DNA of 64,000 nucleotides. It comes from Lineus longissimus. Lineage: Eukaryota > Nemertea > Pilidiophora > Heteronemertea > Lineidae. Under the pieces are notes generated by a model. It ran no database searches. It saw nothing but the letters and a program-made list of their open reading frames with translations, and was not told the DNA's origin. Location: assembly GCF_910592395.1 (NCBI RefSeq), contig NC_088313.1, positions 2,418,501 to 2,482,500 of the forward strand, given 5' to 3'. Of this stretch, positions 39,331-51,240 are shown in pieces. Position 1 is the first letter of the stretch, and each line of letters begins with the position of its first letter. Position numbers and translations under genes: made by a program.

Positions 39331-39660
39331 CAGACTGGCATTGCTTATTATGGCAAAATATGGTCAATATAACAAGATATATTATTGTTTCTCCAATCTG
39401 TAGTGACAGCACCATCGTGATGAGTTGAGAACGAGCTGGGAGCGCATTGAGTGACAAATTGCTATGGAAGTCTCATCATATTATCGTATTAGGCCTATGT
39501 GTTTTATTTTAAAATTCCACTAATGTATTATGGTATTTTGTATTTTATTCTACTATAATTAATATACATTGTTTCTCAAATGCACATTATAGGCCAATTA
39601 GTAACAATAGATAACATAGTGGGATAGTCCAGTCAACTAGTTCTGTCTCACATGTGCAAG
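39331..39660. other. Intergenic, no recognisable feature
   Basis: AT-rich intergenic DNA between the CpG patch and the piggyBac-like element. I see no gene or repeat in it. Confidence 0.5.
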
Positions 39661-40095
39661 TTAACACCTTCAGCGCCGAACCACGTAGATGTACGTGGCC
39701 CAAATCTCCCCTCCCCTTTGAGCTGGTTATCGGGAGTCTCGTGGACTTCATGAAAGAACTACGCTATCGCCACCTTCAGGGCAAGGTAGAAACTGAAAAG
39801 ATCGTGAAATACCGTTTGGTCTTATCAGTACCTCCCTTGCCCTGAAGATGGCGATGGCGTAGTTCTTTCATGAAGTCATCTCAAGTTCTTAACTACGCCA
39901 TCGCCATCTTCAGGGCACGGTTGAAACTGAAAAGACTGTGAAAATATCGCTTGGTCTTTTCAGTTCCTACCTTGCCCTGAAGATGGCGATGGCGTAGTTC
40001 TTTCATGAAGTCCATGAGACTCCGATAACCAGCTCAAAGGGGGGGGGGGGGTTTGGGCCACGTAGATCTACGTGGTTCGGGGCTGAAGGTGTTAA
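39661..40095. mobile_element. piggyBac-like MITE with double hairpin
   Basis: Both ends are TTAA (39,661-39,664 and 40,092-40,095), the piggyBac target. The inverted ends read TTAACACCTTCAGC, then CCGAACCACGTAGAT-TACGTGG, which contains its own palindrome around ACGTAGATCTACGT. Outer arms run about 39,661-39,780 and 39,975-40,095. Inside, two hairpins lie in tandem (39,744-39,877 and about 39,890-40,000), all built from the same GAAAGAACTACGC-ATCGCCA-CTTCAGGGCA block in alternating orientation. A G13 run (40,039-40,051) interrupts the right arm. There is no transposase, so it is non-autonomous. The superfamily rests on TTAA plus the style of the ends. Confidence 0.7.
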
Positions 40096-40350
40096 ATAAG
40101 TCAAAATGAATTTGGCCAATTGATCTATATCATAATACTATAAGGCGGCTCGATAAAGTGCCATTTGGGGGTAGAGTTTCGTCTCGAAATTTTGCACGTT
40201 TGCAGGTGATATGTTATCCTGATGCAACGTTATGTTTATTTTCGGAAATTTACTTCAGCGGAGCAGTAATGAGGGATTTTTAATCGGACACTGTCAATTC
40301 TCCTTACCACTCACAGAACCCAAGCTATTGCTGTTTAGTTAGGCAGGGGA
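40096..40350 (-). other. Possible 3' UTR and polyadenylation signal
   Basis: If the exon at 40,351-40,493 is real, this is its downstream side. A minus-strand AATAAA lies at 40,240-40,235, about 110 bp after the stop codon, a plausible poly(A) signal. Confidence 0.3.
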
Positions 40351-40493
40351 TTAATCAATTACCTGCACTCCCTGTGTGGTGACTAACACTACCTGTTGAA
40401 CAGCTGGCTGCAGGGGGATGATTGGAACATCCTGTACCTGTTGACCTGCTGAACCAAGGTTAATGTTATTTTCAATCCACGATTGCAGGTCAC
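40351..40493 (-). CDS. Possible terminal exon of an unrecognised gene
   Basis: On the minus strand an acceptor (cgaagatcag, with a pyrimidine tract about 20 nt upstream) precedes 47 sense codons and two leading bases, ending in TAA at 40,353-40,351. The peptide begins D-L-Q-S-W-I-E-N-N-I and continues rich in Q and V (V-Q-Q-V-V-L-V-T-T-Q-G-V-Q), ending V-I-D. It has protein-like composition, recalling the Q/V-rich activation segments of transcription factors, but I do not recognise the family. An alternative donor CAG|gtaatt at 40,363 could make it an internal exon. The minus-strand poly(A) signal 110 bp on favours a 3' end. Upstream exons would lie to the right, beyond or before the satellite array, and none was seen. 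Confidence 0.35.
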
Positions 40494-41028
40494 CTGATCT
40501 TCGAGAATTCGCAGGGAAAGAAATTGTAAACAAACGTATGTGTCCAGTTCAAATGTAAACAAAAATGTATTTTTGGTACTTTTGGTTGCTTGACTTGGGT
40601 GTTCCCGCAATAAGGAGCTGGGGTCAAATTGGTGGGCTATTGTCTATGGGTGCTGTGTTAGCAAGAGCTACCCCTTGATTATGAAGGGATTTTCAAATGA
40701 AGGTTACCATGGTCTGTTTATGTGCTCACCACAGCTTTCAATACTTGATGTATCTGAAGAGGCACTCTGAACTTCGCATGGCCTTATCAAGGAGCATGCT
40801 CACGGTGCTAAACTTCTAGCTTGCCTGTCGAGTAAGTGCCTTGCCCGAGACCTTGCTACATGTTGGAGGAGCACGCATTTTAAAGTTATAGTAGTCACTG
40901 ATAGTGCAATTGGTTCGAGCCATTTGGAGGCCGACATTAGATTTTCATTGCAATTCAATCGTTTGAACCTGCCTGCGCTACGGGTACAATGCTAGTGAGT
41001 AATAATGACTAAGATATTACGCCCGGAA
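40494..41028. other. Flank between possible exon and satellite array
   Basis: No gene, transposon or repeat recognised. It is single-copy-looking AT-rich DNA up to the diverged satellite fragment. Confidence 0.5.
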
Positions 41029-41111
41029 TCAGTATGTGCTGCTGTTTGAAAAGTTTGAGTTCGCAGGTTTTCTTCAGGATATGATTATGATAATGAAAAT
41101 CATTATCATAA
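41029..41111 (+). repeat. Diverged satellite fragment and palindrome at array edge
   Basis: Bases 41,029-41,096 align with the first 70 bp of the satellite unit (shared AATCAGT-TGT, TTGAAAAGTT, GGTTTTC and GATA-T--T-ATAATG) but with many substitutions. Next comes a perfect 14-bp palindrome with a 5-nt loop (41,082-41,114), whose right half runs into the first regular unit. This looks like an old edge unit that escaped homogenisation. Confidence 0.55.
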
Positions 41112-42957
41112 TCAGTGTGTACTTCAGCTTGAAAAGTTCGGGTGAAGGGGTTTTCCTCGTGATAATATTCATAATGGTATAAAATGATGGTATATAAGAA
41201 GGCCGGCGAATCTAGGAACTGGAAGAAGAGGGAGCGTGCTCTGCATTTCTCATCAAAATTCCTGGACAGGTGTGTTCCAAAATTTCATGAGTGGTAAATT
41301 AAAAACGTTTACATCAATTAGGAGCCGTGCGTCTGGTGCACCCGCTTGGATCCGCGCCCGATAAACGTACATGAATGAATAATAACGAGAACATTTTTTA
41401 AAAAACTCGAAAAAAAAGATTCGCCGGGTTCGAACTCGTGACCATCCAATCCACAGTGCAACCGTCTAACCGCCGAGGCCATCAAGGCTTTAATGGTAGA
41501 CCGGGATTTTCGTTGGTCAAGTCGTCGCCATATTGAAGAAGCGCCATGATTGTGACGAGGTCAAGCTGGCGGAAGGGTAATTGGGTTCAAATAGTTCCAA
41601 GCTACCCGTATAATTCGATATTTCGACAGATTTTTCTTGATATGTCGTATTTATATAGCTCGGTGATATAATAGATAATGTTCGTAATTGATTTTAATGT
41701 TTGAATGGCTTTCTCAAAAATGTTTTTAGAAGCGAGGTCAACAGGGTCAAAAGAAATAGTCTTTGGCGCCAATGATGTCAGCAATGGCGAATTTGAATTA
41801 AGATTCCAGTCGATTCTTTTGGAGTCGGAAATGTGCAAGCAGACGGCAATCGTATTTATATAGCTCTGTGCACGTAATTTGAAGGGACAATTTGGGTGTT
41901 GGATTTAGGCGACCAGAAAGATGATATGTAATTTGAAGCTATCCACCTGCTCATCACAGTTACAAACTAATCACTGATAATGAATTTAGCGCCGACTTGT
42001 CAAACCATTCTCTGGAGTGCTCGAACACCTAGAATCAGTGTGTACTTCAGCTTGAAAAGTTCGGGTGAAGGGGTTTTCCTCGTGATAATATTCATAATGG
42101 TATAAGATTATGGTATATATAGGAAGGCCGGCGAATCTAGGAACTGGAAGAAGAGGGAGCGAGCTCTGCATTTCTCATCAAAATTCCTGGACAGGTGTGT
42201 TCCAAAATTTCATGAGTGGTAAATTAAAAACGTTTAAATCAATTAGGAGCCGTGCGTCTGGTGCACCCGCTTGGATCCGCGCCCGATAAACGTACATGAA
42301 TGAATAATAACGAGAACATTTTTTTAAAAACTCGAAAAAGAGATTCGCCGGGTTCGAACTCGTGACCATCCAATCCACAGTGCAACCGTCTAACCGCCGA
42401 GGCCATCAAGGCTTTAATGGTAGACCGGGATTTTCGTTGGTCAAGTCGTCGCCATATTGAAGAAGCGCCATGATTGTGACGAGGTCAAGCTGGCGGAAGG
42501 GTAATTGGGTTCAAATAGTTCCAAGCTACCCGTATAATTCGATATTTCGACAGATTTTTCTTGATATGTCGTATTTATATAGCTCGGTGATATAATAGAT
42601 AATGTTCGTAATTGATTTTAATGTTTGAATGGCTTTCTCAAAAATGTTTTTAGAAGCGAGGTCAACAGGGTCAAAAGAAATAGTCTTTGGCGCCAATGAT
42701 GTCAGCAATGGCGAATTTGAATTAAGATTCCAGTCGATTCTTTTGGAGTCGGAAATGTGCAAGCAGACGGCAATCGTATTTATATAGCTCCGTGCACGTG
42801 ATTTGAAGGGACAATTTGGGTGTTGGATTTAGGCGACCAGAAAGATGATATGTAATTTGAAGCTATCCACCTGCTCATCGCAGTTACAAACTAATCACTG
42901 ATAATGAATTTAGCGCCGTCTTGTCAAACCATTATCTGGAGTGCTCGAACACCTAGA

Positions 42958-43880
42958 ATCAGTGTGTACTTCAGCTTGAAAAGTTCGGGTGAAGGGGTTT
43001 TCCTCGTGATAATATTCATAATGGTATAAGATGATGGTATATAAGAAGGCCGGCGAATCTAGGAACTGGAAGAAGAGGGAGCGTGCTCTGCATTTCTCAT
43101 CAAAATTCCTGGACAGGTGTGTTCCAAAATTTCATGAGTGGTAAATTAAAAACGTTTACATCAATTCGGAGCCGTGCGTCTGGTGCACCCGCTTGGATCC
43201 GCGCCCGATAAACGTACATGAATGAATAATAACGAGAACATTTTTTTAAAAACTCGAAAAAAGAGATTCGCCGGGTTCGAACTCGTGACCATCCAATCCA
43301 CAGTGCAACCGTCCAACCGCCGAGGCCATCAAGGCTTTAATGGTAGACCGGGATTTTCGTTGGTCAAGTCGTCGCCATATTGAAGAAGCGCCATGATTGT
43401 GACGAGGTCAAGCTGGCGGAAGGGTAATTGGGTTCAAATAGTTCCAAGCTACCCGTATAATTCGATATTTCGACAGATTTTTCTTGATATGTCGTATTTA
43501 TATAGCTCGGTGATATAATAGATAATGTTCGTAATTGATTTTAATGTTTGAATGGCTTTCTCAAAAATGTTTTTAGAAGCGAAGTCAACAGGGTCAAAAG
43601 AAATAGTCTTTGGCGCCAATGATGTCAGCAATGGCGAATTTGAATTAAGATTCCAGTCGATTCTTTTGGAGTCGGAAATGTGCAAGCAGACGGCAATCGT
43701 ATTTATATAGCTCCGTGCACGTGATTTGAAGGGACAATTTGGGTGTTGGATTTAGGCGACCAGAAAGATGATATGTAATTTGAAGCTATCCACCTGCTCA
43801 TCACAGTTACAAACTAATCACTGATAATGAATTTAGCGCCGACTTGTCAAACCATTCTCTGGAGTGCTCGAACACCTAGA
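42958..43880. repeat. Representative satellite unit with internal anatomy
   Basis: This is unit 3, chosen as typical (923 bp). Landmarks: plus-strand TATA-like TATATAAG at 43,038-43,045; a minus-strand tRNA-like cassette at 43,340-43,257; CCAT/YY1-like words near 43,373-43,395; minus-strand TATATAAATA at 43,504-43,495 and again at 43,709-43,700, each within a repeated 17-bp word TCGTATTTATATAGCTC (43,492-43,508 and 43,697-43,713, 205 bp apart); E-box CACGTG at 43,718-43,723. These elements recur at the same offsets in the other units; unit 1 lacks the E-box. Confidence 0.8.
43257..43340 (-). other. tRNA-like Pol III cassette, one per satellite unit
   Basis: The reverse strand reads an A-box-like TGGCCTCGGCGG (43,328-43,317), a B box GTTCGAACCC (43,282-43,273, exact core GTTCGAACC) at tRNA-like spacing, then CGGCGAATCTC and a run of six T (43,262-43,257), a standard Pol III terminator. 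A T-GTG sequence sits where an anticodon loop would be, which would read as His. D-stem pairing is partial, and the T and acceptor stems do not pair, so this is a tRNA-like or SINE-type promoter rather than a tRNA gene. Equivalent sequences occur in all 25 units; B-box point changes occur in a few (for example CCGGTTTCGAAC at 45,116-45,127 and CGGGTTAGAAC at 56,132-56,142). Confidence 0.6.
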
Positions 43881-46649
43881 ATCAGTGTGTACTTCAGCTT
43901 GAAAAGTTCGGGTGAAGGGGTTTTCCTCGTGATAATATTCATAATGGTATAAGATGATGGTATATAAGAAGGCCGGCGAATCTAGGAACTGGAAGAAGAG
44001 GGAGCGTGCTCTGCATTTCTCATCAAAATTCCTGGACAGGTGTGTTCCAAAATTTCATGAGTGGTAAATTAAAAACGTTTACATCAATTAGGAGCCGTGC
44101 GTCTGGTGCACCCGCTTGGATCCGCGCCCGATAAACGTACATGAATGAATAATAACGAGAACATTTTTTTAAAAACTCGAAAAAAGAGATTCGCCGGGTT
44201 CGAACTCGTGACCATCCAATCGACAGTGCAACCGTCTAACCGCCGAGGCCATCAAGGCTTTAATGGTAGACCGGGATTTTCGTTGGTCAAGTCGTCGCCA
44301 TATTGAAGAAGCGCCATGATTGTGACGAGGTCAAGCTGGCGGAAGGGTAATTGGGTTCAAATAGTTCCAAGCTACCCGTATAATTCGATATTTCGACAGA
44401 TTTTTCTTGATATGTCGTATTTATATAGCTCGGTGATATAATAGATAATGTTCGTAATTGATTTTAATGTTTGAATGGCTTTCTCAAAAATGTTTTTAGA
44501 AGCGAAGTCAACAGGGTCAAAAGAAATAGTCTTTGGCGCCAATGATGTCAGCAATGGCGAATTTGAATTAAGATTCCAGTCGATTCTTTTGGAGTCGGAA
44601 ATGTGCAAGCAGACGGCAATCGTATTTATATAGCTCCGTGCACGTGATTTGAAGGGACAATTTGGGTGTTGGATTTAGGCGACCAGAAAGATGATATGTA
44701 ATTTGAAGCTATCCACCTGCTCATCACAGTTACAAACTAATCACTGATAATGAATTTAGCGCCGACTTGTCTAACCATTCTCTGGAGTGCTCGAACACCT
44801 AGAATCAGTGTGTACTTCAGCTTGAAAAGTTCGGGTGAAGGGGTTTTCCTCGTGATAATATTCATAATGGTATAAGATGATGGTATATAAGAAGGCCGGC
44901 GAATCTAGGAACTGGAAGAAGAGGGAGCGTGCTCTGCATTTCTTATCAAAATTCCTGGACAGATGTGTTCCAAAATTTCATGAGTGGTAAATTAAAAACG
45001 TTTACATCAATTAGGAGCCGTGCGTCTGGTGCACCCGCTTGGATCCGCGCCCGATAAACGTACATGAATGAATAATAACGAGAACATTTTTTTTAAAACT
45101 CGAAAAAAGAGATTCGCCGGTTTCGAACTCGTGACCATCCAATCCACAGTGCAACCGTCTAACCGCCGAGGCCATCAAGGCTTTAATGGTAGACCGGGAT
45201 TTTCGTTGGTCAAGTCGTCTCCATATTGAAGAAGCGCCATGATTGTGACGAGGTCAAGCTGGCGGAAGGGTAATTGGGTTCAAATAGTTCCAAGCTACCC
45301 GTATAATTCGATATTTCGACAGATTTTTCTTGATATGTCGTATTTATATAGCTCGGTGATATAATAGATAATGTTCGTAATTGATTTTAATGTTTGAATG
45401 GCTTTCTCAAAAATGTTTTTAGAAGCGTGGTCAACAGGGTCAAAAGAAATAGTCTTTGGCGCCAATGATGTCAGCAATGGCGATTTTGAATTAAGATTCC
45501 AGTCGATTCTTTTGGAGTCGGAAATGTGCAAGCAGACGGCAATCGTATTTATATAGCTCCGTGCACGTGATTTGAAGGGACAATTTGGGTGTTGGATTTA
45601 GGCGACCAGAAAGATGATATGTAATTTGAAGCTATCCACCTGCTCATCACAGTTACAAACTAATCACTGATAATGAATTTAGCGCCGACTTGTCAAACCA
45701 TTCTCTGGAGTGCTCGAACACCTAGAATCAGTGTGTACTTCAGCTTGAAAAGTTCGGGTGAAGGGGTTTTCCTCGTGATAATATTCATAATGGTATAAGA
45801 TGATGGTATATAAGAAGGCCGGCGAATCTAGGAACTGGAAGAAGAGGGAGCGTGCTCTGCATTTCTCATCAAAATTCCTGGACAGGTGTGTTCCAAAATT
45901 TCATGAGTGGTAAATTAAAAACGTTTACATCAATTAGGAGCCGTGCGTCTGGTGCACCCGCTTGGATCCGCGCCCGATAAACGTACATGAATGAATAATA
46001 ACAAGAACATTTTTTAAAAAACTCGAAAAAAGAGATTCGCCGGGTTCGAACTCGTGACCATCCAATCCACAGTGCAACCGTCTAACCGCCGAGGCCATCA
46101 AGGCTTTAATGGTGGACCGGGATTTTCGTTGGTCAAGTCGTCGCCATATTGAAGAAGCGCCATGATTGTGACGAGGTCAAGCTGGCGGAAGGGTAATTGG
46201 GTTCAAATAGTTCCAAGCTACCCGTATAATTCGATATTTCGACAGATTTTTCTTGATATGTCGTATTTATATAGCTCGGTGATATAATAGATAATGTTCG
46301 TAATTGATTTTAATGTTTGAATGGCTTTCTCAAAAATGTTTTTAGAAGCGAGGTCAACAGGGTCAAAAGAAATAGTCTTTGGCGCCAATGATGTCAGCAA
46401 TGGCGAATTTGAATTAAGATTCCAGTCGATTCTTTTGGAGTCGGAAATGTGCAAGCAGACGGCAACGGTATTTATATAGCTCCGTGCACGTGATTTGAAG
46501 GGACAATTTGGGTGTTGGATTTAGGCGACCAGAAAGATGATATGTAATTTGAAGCTATCCACCTGCTCATCACAGTTACAAACTAATCACTGATAATGAA
46601 TTTAGCGCCGACTTGTCAAACCATTCTCTGGAGTGCTCGAACACCTAGA

Positions 46650-49600
46650 ATCAGTGTGTACTTCAGCTTGAAAAGTTCGGGTGAAGGGGTTTTCCTCGTG
46701 ATAATATTCATAATGGTATAAGATGATGGTATATAAGAAGGCCGGCGAATCTAGGAACTGGAAGAAGAGGGAGCGTGCTCTGCATTTCTCATCAAGGTGT
46801 GTTCCAAAATTTCATGAGTGGTAAATTAAAAACGTTTACATCAATTAGGAGCCGTGCGTCTGGTGCACCCGCTTGGATCCGCGCCCGATAAACGTACATG
46901 AATGAATAATAACGAGAACATTTTTTTTAAAACTCGAAAAAAGAGATTCGCCGGGTTCGAACTCGTGACCATCCAATCGACAGTGCAACCGTCTAACCGC
47001 CGAGGCCATCAAGGCTTTATTGGTAGACCGGGATTTTCGTTGGTCAAGTCGTCGCCATATTGAAGAAGCGCCATGATTGTGACGAGGTCAAGCTGGCGGA
47101 AGGGTAATTGGGTTCAAATAGTTCCAAGCTACCCGTATAATTCGATATTTCGACAGATTTTTCTTGATATGTCGTATTTATATAGCTCGGTGATATAATA
47201 GATAATGTTCGTAATTGATTTTAATGTTTGAATGGCTTTCTCAAAAATGTTTTTAGAAGCGAAGTCAACAGGGTCAAAAGAAATAGTCTTTGGCGCCAAT
47301 GATGTCAGCAATGGCGAATTTGAATTAAGATTCCAGTCGATTCTTTTGGAGTCGGAAATGTGCAAGCAGACGGCAATCGTATTTATATAGCTCCGTGCAC
47401 GTGATTTGAAGGGACAATTTGGGTGTTGGATTTAGGCGACCAGAAAGATGATATGTAATTTGAAGCTATCCACCTGCTCATCACAGTTACAAACTAATCA
47501 CTGATAATGAATTTAGCGCCGACTTGTCTAACCATTCTCTGGAGTGCTCGAACACCTAGAATCAGTGTGTACTTCAGCTTGAAAAGTTCGGGTGAAGGGG
47601 TTTTCCTCGTGATAATATTCATAATGGTATAAGATGATGGTATATAAGAAGGCCGGCGAATCTAGGAACTGGAAGAAGAGGGAGCGTGCTCTGCATTTCT
47701 TATCAAAATTCCTGGACAGATGTGTTCCAAAATTTCATGAGTGGTAAATTAAAAACGTTTACATCAATTCGGAGCCGTGCGTCTGGTGCACCCGCTTGGA
47801 TCCGCGCCCGATAAACGTACATGAATGAATAATAACGAGAACATTTTTTTTAAAACTCGAAAAAAGAGATTCGCCGGTTTCGAACTCGTGACCATCCAAT
47901 CCACAGTGCAACCGTCTAACCGCCGAGGCCATCAAGGCTTTAATGGTAGACCGGGATTTTCGTTGGTCAAGTCGTCTCCATATTGAAGAAGCGCCATGAT
48001 TGTGACGAGGTCAAGCTGGCGGAAGGGTAATTGGGTTCAAATAGTTCCAAGCTACCCGTATAATTCGATATTTCGACAGATTTTTCTTGATATGTCGTAT
48101 TTATATAGCTCGGTGATATAATAGATAATGTTCGTAATTGATTTTAATGTTTGAATGGCTTTCTCAAAAATGTTTTTAGAAGCGTGGTCAACAGGGTCAA
48201 AAGAAATAGTCTTTGGCGCCAATGATGTCAGCAATGGCGAATTTGAATTAAGATTCCAGTCGATTCTTTTGGAGTCGGAAATGTGCAAGCAGACGGCAAT
48301 CGTATTTATATAGCTCCGTGCACGTGATTTGAAGGGACAATTTGGGTGTTGGATTTAGGCGACCAGAAAGATGATATGTAATTTGAAGCTATCCACCTGC
48401 TCATCACAGTTACAAACTAATCACTGATAATGAATTTAGCGCCGACTTGTCAAACCATTCTCTGGAGTGCTCGAACACCTAGAATCAGTGTGTACTTCAG
48501 CTTGAAAAGTTCGGGTGAAGGGGTTTTCCTCGTGATAATATTCATAATGGTATAAGATGATGGTATATAAGAAGGCCGGCGAATCTAGGAACTGGAAGAA
48601 GAGGGAGCGTGCTCTGCATTTCTCATCAAAATTCCTGGACAGGTGTGTTCCAAAATTTCATGAGTGGTAAATTAAAAACGTTTACATCAATTAGGAGCCG
48701 TGCGTCTGGTGCACCCGCTTGGATCCGCGCCCGATAAACGTACATGAATGAATAATAACAAGAACATTTTTTAAAAAACTCGAAAAAAGAGATTCGCCGG
48801 GTTCGAACTCGTGACCATCCAATCCACAGTGCAACCGTCTAACCGCCGAGGCCATCAAGGCTTTAATGGTAGACCGGGATTTTCGTTGGTCAAGTCGTCG
48901 CCATATTGAAGAAGCGCCATGATTGTGACGAGGTCAAGCTGGCGGAAGGGTAATTGGGTTCAAATAGTTCCAAGCTACCCGTATAATTCGATATTTCGAG
49001 AGATTTTTCTTGATATGTCGTATTTATATAGCTCGGTGATATAATAGATAATGTTCGTAATTGATTTTAATGTTTGAATGGCTTTCTCAAAAATGTTTTT
49101 AGAAGCGAGGTCAACAGGGTCAAAAGAAATAGTCTTTGGCGCCAATGATGTCAGCAATGGCGATTTTGAATTAAGATTCCAGTCGATTCTTTTGGAGTCG
49201 GAAATGTGCAAGCAGACGGCAACGGTATTTATATAGCTCCGTGCACGTGATTTGAAGGGACAATTTGGGTGTTGGATTTAGGCGACCAGAAAGATGATAT
49301 GTAATTTGAAGCTATCCACCTGCTCATCACAGTTACAAACTAATCACTGATAATGAATTTAGCGCCGACTTGTCAAACCATTCTCTGGAGTGCTCGAACA
49401 CCTAGAATCAGTGTGTACTTCAGCTTGAAAAGTTCGGGTGAAGGGGTTTTCCTCGTGATAATATTCATAATGGTATAAGATGATGGTATATAAGAAGGCC
49501 GGCGAATCTAGGAACTGGAAGAAGAGGGAGCGTGCTCTGCATTTCTCATCAAGGTGTGTTCCAAAATTTCATGAGTGGTAAATTAAAAACGTTTACATCA

Positions 49601-51240
49601 ATTAGGAGCCGTGCGTCTGGTGCACCCGCTTGGATCCGCGCCCGATAAACGTACATGAATGAATAATAACGAGAACATTTTTTTTAAAACTCGAAAAAAG
49701 AGATTCGCCGGTTTCGAACTCGTGACCATCCAATCCACAGTGCAACCGTCTAACCGCCGAGGCCATCAAGGCTTTAATGGTAGACCGGGATTTTCGTTGG
49801 TCAAGTCGTCGCCATATTGAAGAAGCGCCATGATTGTGACGAGGTCAAGCTGGCGGAAGGGTAATTGGGTTCAAATAGTTCCAAGCTACCCGTATAATTC
49901 GATATTTCGACAGATTTTTCTTGATATGTCGTATTTATATAGCTCGGTGATATAATAGATAATGTTCGTAATTGATTTTAATGTTTGAATGGCTTTCTCA
50001 AAAATGTTTTTAGAAGCGTGGTCAACAGGGTCAAAAGAAATAGTCTTTGGCGCCAATGATGTCAGCAATGGCGAATTTGAATTAAGATTCCAGTCGATTC
50101 TTTTGGAGTCGGAAATGTGCAAGCAGACGGCAATCGTATTTATATAGCTCCGTGCACGTGATTTGAAGGGACAATTTGGGTGTTGGATTTAGGCGACCAG
50201 AAAGATGATATGTAATTTGAAGCTATCCACCTGCTCATCACAGTTACAAACTAATCACTGATAATGAATTTAGCGCCGACTTGTCAAACCATTCTCTGGA
50301 GTGCTCGAACACCTAGAATCAGTGTGTACTTCAGCTTGAAAAGTTCGGGTGAAGGGGTTTTCCTCGTGATAATATTCATAATGGTATAAGATGATGGTAT
50401 ATAAGAAGGCCGGCGAATCTAGGAACTGGAAGAAGAGGGAGCGTGCTCTGCATTTCTCATCAAAATTCCTGGACAGGTGTGTTCCAAAATTTCATGAGTG
50501 GTAAATTAAAAACGTTTACATCAATTAGGAGCCGTGCGTCTGGTGCACCCGCTTGGATCCGCGCCCGATAAACGTACATGAATGAATAATAACAAGAACA
50601 TTTTTTAAAAAACTCGAAAAAAGAGATTCGCCGGGTTCGAACTCGTGACCATCCAATCCACAGTGCAACCGTCTAACCGCCGAGGCCATCAAGGCTTTAA
50701 TGGTAGACCGGGATTTTCGTTGGTCAAGTCGTCGCCATATTGAAGAAGCGCCATGATTGTGACGAGGTCAAGCTGGCGGAAGGGTAATTGGGTTCAAATA
50801 GTTCCAAGCTACCCGTATAATTCGATATTTCGAGAGATTTTTCTTGATATGTCGTATTTATATAGCTCGGTGATATAATAGATAATGTTCGTAATTGATT
50901 TTAATGTTTGAATGGCTTTCTCAAAAATGTTTTTAGAAGCGAGGTCAACAGGGTCAAAAGAAATAGTCTTTGGCGCCAATGATGTCAGCAATGGCGAATT
51001 TGAATTAAGATTCCAGTCGATTCTTTTGGAGTCGGAAATGTGCAAGCAGACGGCAACGGTATTTATATAGCTCCGTGCACGTGATTTGAAGGGACAATTT
51101 GGGTGTTGGATTTAGGCGACCAGAAAGATGATATGTAATTTGAAGCTATCCACCTGCTCATCACAGTTACAAACTAATCACTGATAATGAATTTAGCGCC
51201 GACTTGTCAAACCATTCTCTGGAGTGCTCGAACACCTAGA
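46650..51240. repeat. Higher-order repeat, pentamer copy 1
   Basis: Five consecutive units (911, 923, 923, 911 and 923 bp; 4,591 bp in total). At a diagnostic codon-sized site (GCGA/T-G-GTC; for example 43,579-43,586 in unit 3) they carry the order AAG, TGG, AGG, TGG, AGG. The same order and lengths recur in the next five units. Confidence 0.85.

Noticed and set aside
41602-41838. A 78-codon minus-strand open frame repeated in nearly every satellite unit
   Set aside because: Its first codon is TTG, not ATG, and the longer open stretch upstream also lacks an ATG. Its conservation follows from unit homogenisation: differences between units change amino acids as readily as not, at the diagnostic L/F/H site. 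No family motif was recognised.
43257-43340. Functional tRNA(His) gene in each satellite unit
   Set aside because: The A and B boxes are present, but the T and acceptor stems do not pair and the anticodon stem is poor, so only a tRNA-like Pol III promoter can be supported.
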